NCBI GenBank assembly: GCA_035652815.1
Contig: DASRDB010000011.1
Span: forward strand, 186,001-250,000
Length of the DNA stretch: 64,000 nucleotides
Source: DASRDB01 sp035652815
GTDB taxonomy: Bacteria > Chloroflexota > Ktedonobacteria > Ktedonobacterales > Ktedonobacteraceae
Direction of reading: 5' to 3'
The translations under genes and the position numbers were made by a program. Of this stretch, positions 26,484 through 32,875 are shown in pieces (the first letter of the stretch is position 1; each line of letters begins with the position of its first letter). The notes below the pieces were generated by a model. The model was given only the letters and a program-made list of their open reading frames with translations, ran no database searches and was not told where the DNA came from.

Positions 26484-27134
26484 GGGCTGCTAGCTCAATG
26501 GCAGAGCAAGCGACTCTTAAAGTGCGCCGCTGTGTTCTACTTATCCTTGCTGCGTAGCGCAGCACTACTGAAACCGGAGTAGTTAAGGCACCACCTGACC
26601 GGAACCCGAAAGGGCGAAGGGACAGTAGCATGGTTGGAAAAGTACGATGAGGGAGAAACTGCTATCCCGGCAAGTCGTGCAGCCAGGCCATATATGGTGA
26701 GGATGGGTTTTCCGAACCTGAGACGAGTTGGCACTGCATGATGCCCATGTCCTGGCAGGAACTGGACATGTTCCGGTTTAGCGATAGATAAGAGGATCGC
26801 TAAAGGTTTCACCGGAAAACGCTCATTTTAGATGAGAAAATCGTCGAAAAGGCACCTACGTATGGACCAGGATAGGTAGGGAACTGCGGGATCATCTACA
26901 AGGCGAGAGCCTCATGATGACGGAGTATCCATAGTACTCAAATGACCGGCGTAATGGCCGGTACACGGGGAAGGGGTACAGGCGGAAAACGTTCGTGTTT
27001 ATCCGCTGGAGAGCCGGATGCGTTGAAAGGCGCACGTCCGGTTCGGGAGGGGGTAGTTGGAAACGTGTCGAAAGACAACGCGCTGGCTATCTGCTTCACT
27101 CGCTAGGTTCAGAGTTCGAGTCTCTGGCAGCCCA
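26484..27134 (+). tRNA. trnK: tRNA-Lys(CTT), interrupted by a group II intron
   Basis: The two exons (26484-26521 and 27100-27134) form a complete cloverleaf: acceptor stem GGGCTGC/GCAGCCC perfectly paired, D stem GCTC/GAGC, anticodon stem AGCGA/TCGCT, T stem CAGAG/CTCTG with loop TTCGAGT, discriminator A. CCA is not encoded. The anticodon loop begins CTCTTAA, so the anticodon is CTT (26516-26518), decoding AAG lysine. A sigma-70 promoter lies upstream and a hairpin terminator follows 6 bp after the 3' end. If the intron starts exactly at the GTGCG consensus, one extra A is left in the anticodon loop (8 nt); if that A (26521) is removed, the loop is the normal 7 nt. Confidence 0.93.
26522..27099 (+). 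ncRNA. ORF-less group II intron (ribozyme) in the tRNA-Lys anticodon loop
   Basis: About 578 nt. The 5' end GTGCG matches the group II GUGYG consensus and the 3' end is AC. Domain V (27011-27044) is a textbook 34-nt hairpin: lower stem GAGCCGGA/TCCGGTTC including the AGC triad, two-base bulge, upper stem TGCG/CGCA and GAAA tetraloop. Domain VI follows, with a candidate branch-point A at 27089. Domain IV is only a short hairpin (about 26982-27006) with no reverse transcriptase or maturase. In domain I, a 9-bp hairpin (26777-26804) exposes TAAGAG at 26789-26794, complementary to exon bases CTCTTA at 26514-26519: a candidate EBS1-IBS1 pairing. Splicing would need proteins supplied in trans or be autonomous. 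Confidence 0.93.
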
Positions 27135-27140
27135 CTTTTG

Positions 27141-27170
27141 AACACGCTTCATATTTGAAGCGTGTTTTTT
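27141..27170 (+). terminator. Rho-independent terminator of the tRNA gene
   Basis: CACGCTTCA stem, TATT loop, TGAAGCGTG, then six T residues, directly after the tRNA 3' exon. Confidence 0.92.
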
Positions 27171-27250
27171 GTTGCCTGGTTCTCCTCACTTTCTTAGTCA
27201 GAGTTCATTTTCTCTCAAAGTACTTTTTTCCTTGCTCGGTCGCATAAAAC

Positions 27251-27313
27251 TTGCAATTTGGAAAATTCTCGGGTATCATATAAACAAGTCTTTATAAAAA
27301 GATTTGTTTATAT
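27251..27313 (+). promoter_or_regulatory. Promoter and palindromic operator of the ArsR-type gene
   Basis: TTGCAA at 27251-27256, 17-bp spacer, TATCAT at 27274-27279. Overlapping the -10 box and the start point is a 36-bp palindrome (27278-27313) with 16-bp arms, ATATAAACAAGTCTTT against AAAGATTTGTTTATAT, with one mismatch and a 4-bp centre. It is the expected site for autorepression by the dimeric ArsR-type protein encoded just downstream. Confidence 0.75.
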
Positions 27314-27330
27314 ATTCGTCTGGACATGGC

Positions 27331-27675
27331 ATGAATGATTGGCGCGAACTGAAAATTGTCTTGAAGGCGCTGGGGGACATGGCTCGCTTGACGATTGTGT
27401 ATCACCTGGTACACGAGCAAGAGATTACCGTGACGGCCCTGACAGAATTACTTGGCATCAGCCAGCCGCTTGTTTCCTGGCACCTGCGCAAGTTGCGCAA
27501 GGCAGGTATTATTCAGACGCGGCGCGTGGGACGGCAGGTATATTGTTCCTTAAATGCGGAGCGTATCGCTTTTTGTATTGACCGCCTGGAACAGTTGCTT
27601 GATCCATCTACTGTCCTGGAGGCGCTTCCCAGCGGCCCGGCCCTTATGGAGGCCGAACTGAGTTTGGAGGATTAG
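27331..27675 (+). CDS. ArsR-family winged-helix regulator
   Basis: 114 aa from ATG 27331; an in-frame TTG at 27304 lies inside the operator palindrome and is less likely. The winged helix spans about residues 8-85: LKALGDMARLTIVYHLV, recognition helix ISQPLVSWHLRKLRKAG and the wing RRVGRQVYCSL. The metal-binding CxC box of ArsR/SmtB sensors is absent from helix 3, so the signal is probably not As or Cd. The palindrome over its own promoter suggests autoregulation. No obvious target gene adjoins it. Confidence 0.9.
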   Translation: MNDWRELKIVLKALGDMARLTIVYHLVHEQEITVTALTELLGISQPLVSWHLRKLRKAGIIQTRRVGRQVYCSLNAERIAFCIDRLEQLLDPSTVLEALPSGPALMEAELSLED

Positions 27676-27841
27676 GAGGCGATGGAGGGTGGATGTCTCC
27701 TGTCCATAAAGATGAGTTTTGCAAGATTTTATCACCTGTTAAACTCGTCATTTAACACACCTATGCTAATGTGTATGAGAGAGCAAAGAGAATCTCTCGT
27801 GTGCATTGGGGGAATAAAAAGAAATCCACAGTAGGAAGAGC

Positions 27842-28657
27842 ATGATTAGGAAAGACAACAGAGCGATCATTACGGGTGAAAAAGCCAGCGCAGGTACAGC
27901 AATGTTACATCGAAGACAGCAGATGTCCCGGCACGAGGCGTATTCAGCAGGCAAGCTGGGGCGGGCTGATCTGCATATGCACAGCACGTATAGCGATGGC
28001 ACAGCAACTATTCAGGAGATTCTGCATTACGTCCAGCATCATACGGATCTGGATGTGATTGCGCTCACCGACCATGATGTAATTGATGGTTCGTTGCGGG
28101 CGCGAGATATGTGGGCCAGGGGCAACTATCGCTTTGACTTTATCGTCGGTGAAGAGGTGAGTACGAAGGAAGGCCACATGCTCGCGCTTTTCATCGAGAA
28201 GCATATTCCGCCGCGCTTAAGTATGGAGCGCAGCATTGAGCTTGTTCACGAGCAGGGTGGGTTGGCGGTTGTGGCGCATCCCATGAATCGCATCTTTCGT
28301 CATAGCTGCCAGCGTTCGGTGCTGGATCGCATCTTTCGCAGCAAAGATGTCTGGCTGGATGGTATTGAGACGTGGAACGCCAGTTTTTGCGGCATCTACG
28401 CGAACCGGGTGGCGATGAGCGTCAACCGGCGGGTGTATGGCTGGGCTGAGCTTGGCAATAGCGACGCCCATATTCTCAGTTCTATTGGTAGTGGCTGCAC
28501 GTGGTTCGAGGGCAGCACCGCCCAGGAAATCCGGGCGTGTATTGAGTCCGGCCTGACCGCTCCTGGTGGCAGGCTCTGGACGATGCATGATTACCTGCGC
28601 CTGGCGGGGCATCATATTAACAAACGCGCGCCAATCGCGCGGCAGCATATTGCGTAG
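27842..28657 (+). CDS. PHP-domain phosphoesterase (TrpH/YciV-like)
   Basis: 271 aa. PHP motifs are complete: ADLHMHSTYSDG near residue 40 (HxH), ALTDHDVIDG near 75, VGEEVS near 105, VVAHPMNR near 145 and GNSDAH near 210. The family cleaves 3',5'-nucleoside bisphosphates or short RNA 5' ends. AGGAAG precedes ATG 27842. About 40 N-terminal residues lie before the domain and could reflect a later start. It stands alone and is followed by a family A repeat. Confidence 0.9.
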   Translation: MIRKDNRAIITGEKASAGTAMLHRRQQMSRHEAYSAGKLGRADLHMHSTYSDGTATIQEILHYVQHHTDLDVIALTDHDVIDGSLRARDMWARGNYRFDFIVGEEVSTKEGHMLALFIEKHIPPRLSMERSIELVHEQGGLAVVAHPMNRIFRHSCQRSVLDRIFRSKDVWLDGIETWNASFCGIYANRVAMSVNRRVYGWAELGNSDAHILSSIGSGCTWFEGSTAQEIRACIESGLTAPGGRLWTMHDYLRLAGHHINKRAPIARQHIA

Positions 28658-28681
28658 GGGTGATTGTAGGGCCGCGCTCCC

Positions 28682-28768
28682 TGTCATCCTGAGCGCAGCG
28701 AAGGATCTCAGGTCTGGATACACGATTCTGCTGGGTGACGGAGATTCTTCGCGGCGCTCAGGATGACA
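28682..28768. repeat. Palindromic repeat, family A
   Basis: TGTCATCCTGAGCGCAGCGA to its complement, about 87 bp, between the PHP gene and the phosphatidyltransferase gene. One arm has GCGGCGCTC in place of GCTGCGCTC. Confidence 0.9.
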
Positions 28769-28853
28769 GGGGCGAGATGATCGGCTCTGGTTGTTACAAA
28801 TCATCATCGCGGCCCTACAGAAGAAATGGCTAGTCCGATTAGTTCAAATATGG

Positions 28854-28865
28854 TACAATAGGCTT
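28854..28865 (+). promoter_or_regulatory. Extended -10 promoter, probably leaderless transcript
   Basis: TGG-TACAAT with TACAAT at 28854-28859; the ATG follows at 28866. Transcription would start at or next to the start codon. No Shine-Dalgarno sequence is present, which supports a leaderless mRNA. Confidence 0.5.
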
Positions 28866-29636
28866 ATGATTAGCAGACGCATACAGCAACGGGTGAGGCA
28901 GTTCGTCACCTGGATTATGCGACCGCTGGCACGACTGGGTATTACTCCCAATACCTTAACTTTGATCGGTTTGTTGCTCAGTGGTGTTACTGCTGCGGTC
29001 ATTGCACAGGGGAATCTCCTTGTGGGTGGTTTGCTGGTGCTGTTTGCTGGAATCTTTGACATGTTTGATGGTGCGTTAGCCCGCGCCCGGAATGCCGCCT
29101 CAGTGTTTGGCGCATTCTTTGACTCAACGCTTGACCGGTACTCGGAGAGTATCATTCTATTTGGACTGCTCTGTTATACGTTACGAACGCCACAGATGCA
29201 AGATCGCCTCTGGCCATTTCCGTCCGAGCAGTCCTGGATGATTGTGCTGATTTTTATCGCAGTTGTCGGCTCACTGATGGTGAGTTACGCAAAAGCGCGC
29301 GCCGAGGGATTGGGGTTAGAGTGTAGAACCGGGCTACTGGCCCGCCCTGAACGTGTCGTAATCCTGGCTATCGGGTTGCTTACCGGCATGACGATCTGGG
29401 CCTTGTTATTGCTGGCGGTCTTTTCAAATGTGACCTCTATCGAACGTATTGTGTACGTCTGGCGGGTCACAAAACAGTCGGCACAACGGGCGCAAGATTT
29501 TTCAACTGATGGACATATCAGGCCGGAAGAGGTGAGCAATTCGGTAGCGATTGGCACAACTGAAGGGAGAGAACCTTCAGCGCATACTGTACCTACCAGC
29601 GTTCCGCCATTCGGTGGTGGCGTACATCAAGAGTGA
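28866..29636 (+). CDS. CDP-alcohol phosphatidyltransferase family protein
   Basis: 256 aa from ATG 28866. The catalytic signature DMFDGALARARNAASVFGAF-FDSTLD fits DX2DGX2ARX8GX3DX3D exactly. Five to six membrane helices are predicted. Enzymes of this family join a CDP-activated lipid to an alcohol such as glycerol phosphate or inositol phosphate at the inner membrane. The acceptor cannot be told from the sequence. A ~65-residue hydrophilic C-terminal tail after the last helix is unusual. The mRNA looks leaderless. Confidence 0.88.
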   Translation: MISRRIQQRVRQFVTWIMRPLARLGITPNTLTLIGLLLSGVTAAVIAQGNLLVGGLLVLFAGIFDMFDGALARARNAASVFGAFFDSTLDRYSESIILFGLLCYTLRTPQMQDRLWPFPSEQSWMIVLIFIAVVGSLMVSYAKARAEGLGLECRTGLLARPERVVILAIGLLTGMTIWALLLLAVFSNVTSIERIVYVWRVTKQSAQRAQDFSTDGHIRPEEVSNSVAIGTTEGREPSAHTVPTSVPPFGGGVHQE

Positions 29637-29945
29637 AGAGGGTCAATGGTGGGATTAGACGGACCGGGTCGTAGATGTAGTTAATAAATAGCCTGTCCGA
29701 GAATAAGAAGGTAGGGGCGGATTGTTGATTCTGCCCGCAGGCAACGCGGATCGGAAACGAAGAGAGAACGGGTTTCATGCAAGCACAGTTATTCCAGCAG
29801 AACTCGTTGCGTTTCTCGAACACCCGTTGCTACAAGTGATACCACTGGCGCTTGTGTGGCGATTCGCCTGAACCGGTTACAATAGAATATTCTCTTATGG
29901 CACGCACCTGCGCTCCGGTCCCTTGAACTGAGACTGGAGATCTTA
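29637..29945. other. Intergenic region without a recognised feature
   Basis: About 310 bp between the phosphatidyltransferase and NYN genes. A weak GGGCGG/CTGCCC hairpin near 29714-29740 and a TACAAT near 29878 are visible, but no gene or convincing promoter. Confidence 0.5.
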
Positions 29946-32363
29946 GTGACAACACAACACATTACACCGGAGAATAACGACAATCAAACGACTGTCGCAG
30001 AGGAATCGTCTGCTCTACATTCTCCCAGTTTGCCGGGTGAGACGGAAGTTCCGGTTGCTGCCCAGGCAGAAGATACTCAGGAAGCGCCTGCTTCCGAGTT
30101 CACAACAACCGGGTCAGAGGTGGAAGAAAACGCCGTTCGTCCTTTCACCGATTTTATCGAGGAGTTCCAACAAACGGAGCAGCGCCCTGCATCACTTACA
30201 GAAGAGTCCCAGGACACGGACTTTCGCCTTTCAACCAGCCCATCAGAGGTGCTGGATTCTGCTTCCACTATTGAGGAACATCTCGCGAGTGGAGAGAGCC
30301 TTTCAGAAACAGCATCCGAAAATGAGAGTTCAACTCTTGCCGGGGCGGCAGAGCCAGTTGCTGAAGTACCCGAAACTGTAGAGGCAGCTGTTCCAGTAGA
30401 AAGCGCTCCTGTTGAAACTGTCATGGCGGCGGAGGAACCTGCTACAACTGAGACGGAGCAAAGCGAACCCGTTGTAGCTCAAGAAGCGGTAGAAGCCCCA
30501 CAGAGCGAACCGGTTGCAGGGCAAGAAACTGAAGCCAGGCAGGGTGAACCTGTTTCTACAGAAGAAGCTCCCAAAGCGGCGCAAAGCGAGCCTGCTGCTC
30601 CCGCGCCTGCTCCACAGGCAGAACGACCTGTTTCGCCACTGCTGCGTCCATCCACGCGGGTGCGCGTGCCCCGGCATATGCGTCATCGCGAGGAGCGGGC
30701 GCAGGCGAAGCGAGACGAGGCAGCGGCAGCAGCCGCTCCTGTTGAAAAATCCGAGCAGCCCATTTCTCCTCCGCTTGTAGAGGAGGCCCAGGCACCGGTG
30801 GCGCAGACGAGCCAGCCTGTCGAGGCCGCGCCTGCTCCAACCACTACGGATACGTTTTCTACACAAACACCCCAGGCTGGCGCGGAGACGACGCCGGCTC
30901 CCACTGTTGAGGAGCAGCCAAAGCCGCCGCGCCGCTATCGCTTTGATCGGCCTGCCGCAAGCACGGCCAATACACTGAGTGCGACAGGCAGCACCACCAG
31001 CCCGGCAAGCGCATCTGCTATGCCTGTGGTGTCCAGTTCTCAGGCACCAGCATTTAATGCGGCCCGCGCGGAAAGCGCGCCGGTAGTTGAGCGAGAAGTG
31101 GCACCTTCACCCGCGAAGTCGCCGACTACGCCACAGGAAACATTCAGGCAGAGCGCGCAACCAGCGGCGGAGCCGGAAAGCGTGAAGACATCCGGCGAGC
31201 AGCGTAAGCATAACAGCTTCGAGCGCGAGAAGGAGCAGCCTACGGCGGTTGCGCCAGCAGTCGAGGAAATAGCCGCGAGCAAGCAGCAGGAGGAAACGAC
31301 GCAAACTGAACCGGCTGTTGAAGATTTGCCGCCACTGGAATATTCAGAATTGCAGGCCGCGTCTTCACGTCGCCGCCGTCGCCGCCGTTCCACTAATGGG
31401 ACAACTCCAGCGGCGAATGGCAATGGCACGCCGGCGCAAAAATCGGCTCAATCAGAGCAGCCAACCGTTACCACTTCGCCTGCTACGCCGAAGAACAGTA
31501 CACCTGCGGCCAACGCCGGGCACTATGCCTTGCTCTCTGGAACAACTGTCAACCAGTTGAATCATGGCAATGAAGCAGGTGGCCCATTCATGGGACCAGA
31601 ACCGTCGCCTGCGCGTGGCAGCGTTATGTCTACACCGACGCCTTCGCGCACCTCTCGCGCCGCTCGTAACGAGGTGCAGCGCGTGGCTTCTCCGGCTTCA
31701 CCTGTGTATCCCACGCCTTCGCGTCCAGGCGAACTGGTGATTCCGCAGTCGGCAATTAACCAGTTGTCGAACGCGATTACGCAGGCTATTCAGACGCAGA
31801 CGGACCGCATGGTGGCTGAACTGCGACGGACGAGCCAGGGGCCGACCAACGTGTCGGTATCGCTGCCGCCGTTCCCCTCGAACGAGCGCGTGGGCGTATT
31901 CGTCGATGTTGCCAACCTGCTGTACTCGGCGCGCACGCTGCGTATGACCATCGATTTCGGTAAGCTGCTCGATTTCCTGCGCGGCAACCGCCGATTGGTG
32001 CGGGCGCATGCCTATTGCCCAACCAGCCCGCAGCCCGGCGAGGATCAGATGTTCCTGCAGGCTGTCAAAGGTCTTGGCTATCGCATCACGACGAAGAACT
32101 ACAAGACCTTCTCGAGCGGAGCGAAAAAGGCCGACCTCGACCTTGATCTCTGTATGGACGTGGTGCGCCTCGTTGATGGCAAAGCCGTTGACTGCGTTGT
32201 GCTGGTGAGCGGCGACAGCGATTTCATGCCTATGCTCGACTACTGCTCGGATCACGGTGTGCGCGTCGAAGTCGCCGCCTTTGACGAGTCGATGTCGGCA
32301 ACGCTGCGCCAGAGCTGCGACCTCTTCATCAACCTTTCGATGCTCGATGAGATTCGGGTGTAG
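29946..32363 (+). CDS. NYN-domain (LabA/DUF88-like) protein with a long disordered arm
   Basis: 805 aa from GTG 29946. Residues 1 to about 600 are low complexity, rich in Pro, Ala, Glu, Thr and Ser, with loosely repeated units (QSEPV, AAQSEPAAP) and Arg-rich patches (RVPRHMRHREER, SRRRRRRRS) that could bind nucleic acid. Residues ~648-805 are a NYN/PIN-like nuclease fold: GVFVDVANLLYSA, KKADLDLDLCMDVV and VLVSGDSDFMPML supply the clustered acidic residues. NYN domains are often RNases. The domain is C-terminal on an arm much longer than in typical LabA proteins. A large hairpin terminator follows. Confidence 0.88.
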   Translation: MTTQHITPENNDNQTTVAEESSALHSPSLPGETEVPVAAQAEDTQEAPASEFTTTGSEVEENAVRPFTDFIEEFQQTEQRPASLTEESQDTDFRLSTSPSEVLDSASTIEEHLASGESLSETASENESSTLAGAAEPVAEVPETVEAAVPVESAPVETVMAAEEPATTETEQSEPVVAQEAVEAPQSEPVAGQETEARQGEPVSTEEAPKAAQSEPAAPAPAPQAERPVSPLLRPSTRVRVPRHMRHREERAQAKRDEAAAAAAPVEKSEQPISPPLVEEAQAPVAQTSQPVEAAPAPTTTDTFSTQTPQAGAETTPAPTVEEQPKPPRRYRFDRPAASTANTLSATGSTTSPASASAMPVVSSSQAPAFNAARAESAPVVEREVAPSPAKSPTTPQETFRQSAQPAAEPESVKTSGEQRKHNSFEREKEQPTAVAPAVEEIAASKQQEETTQTEPAVEDLPPLEYSELQAASSRRRRRRRSTNGTTPAANGNGTPAQKSAQSEQPTVTTSPATPKNSTPAANAGHYALLSGTTVNQLNHGNEAGGPFMGPEPSPARGSVMSTPTPSRTSRAARNEVQRVASPASPVYPTPSRPGELVIPQSAINQLSNAITQAIQTQTDRMVAELRRTSQGPTNVSVSLPPFPSNERVGVFVDVANLLYSARTLRMTIDFGKLLDFLRGNRRLVRAHAYCPTSPQPGEDQMFLQAVKGLGYRITTKNYKTFSSGAKKADLDLDLCMDVVRLVDGKAVDCVVLVSGDSDFMPMLDYCSDHGVRVEVAAFDESMSATLRQSCDLFINLSMLDEIRV

Positions 32364-32368
32364 AAAGT

Positions 32369-32431
32369 AGTGGTTGAAAACACAGAAAAACCAGGGCGAG
32401 CCGCCCTGGTTTTTCTGTGTTTTCAACCACT
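32369..32431. terminator. Long bidirectional hairpin terminator
   Basis: A near-perfect 29-bp stem (AGTGGTTGAAAACACAGAAA and onward, with its complement) around AGCC, between the convergent NYN and small hypothetical genes. Internal A/T tracts suit termination on both strands. Confidence 0.88.
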
Positions 32432-32819
32432 ATGCAGATTTGCTATCCTCGCGGGGTTCATCAAAGGGATAGGTAATACCCTTTGCGAAATCTTCGATTG
32501 CGGTCTGTATCCAGGCTTCGTAGCGTAAGGCTGGAATGGAAAGCTGTTTGAGTAATTGAAGTAACTCATCCCCTGGCAGATATTCTTTTGCCTGAAGGAA
32601 CAGCCTGCCCAGGCGGGTCATGAGCCAGGCAACATAATCATCAGAAACGGGCGTGGCCTTTTTGCTCGCTGTTGCATCACTCAGGCCGAGCGCCTGCTGT
32701 AGCTGGGCATATTTTTCAGTGATCGCAGTATGTAATCGTTCGTAGATTGGTTCGCTCAACGTGATTCCCCATCCTTTTAGTTCAGGAACGCTGTTTGAGG
32801 TAGCACTACCAATAGACAT
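32430..32819 (-). CDS. Hypothetical alpha-helical protein
   Basis: 129 aa, not recognised. The N-terminal 15 residues look flexible; the rest is predicted helical (SEPIYERLHTAITEKYAQLQ, DYVAWLMTRLGRLFLQAKEY, ALRYEAWIQTAIEDFAKGI). No motif suggests enzymatic activity. It lies 56 bp downstream of the Ser/Thr kinase gene on the same strand and may be co-transcribed with it, which would make it a candidate partner or substrate. Confidence 0.72.
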   Translation of the reverse strand: MSIGSATSNSVPELKGWGITLSEPIYERLHTAITEKYAQLQQALGLSDATASKKATPVSDDYVAWLMTRLGRLFLQAKEYLPGDELLQLLKQLSIPALRYEAWIQTAIEDFAKGITYPFDEPREDSKSA

Positions 32820-32875
32820 AGTAGAGATTGCAAGAAATTATACCAGAAGAAACCACAAAAGATAAACTCCTCTAT

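Noticed and set aside
26305..26812. Minus-strand open frames overlapping the tRNA intron, considered as an intron-encoded protein
   Set aside because: They are on the wrong strand, run across exon/intron boundaries and have no reverse transcriptase or maturase motif.
26522..27099. Group I intron as the tRNA interruption
   Set aside because: No P7/P3 core was recognised, while the GTGCG start and complete domain V are specific to group II.
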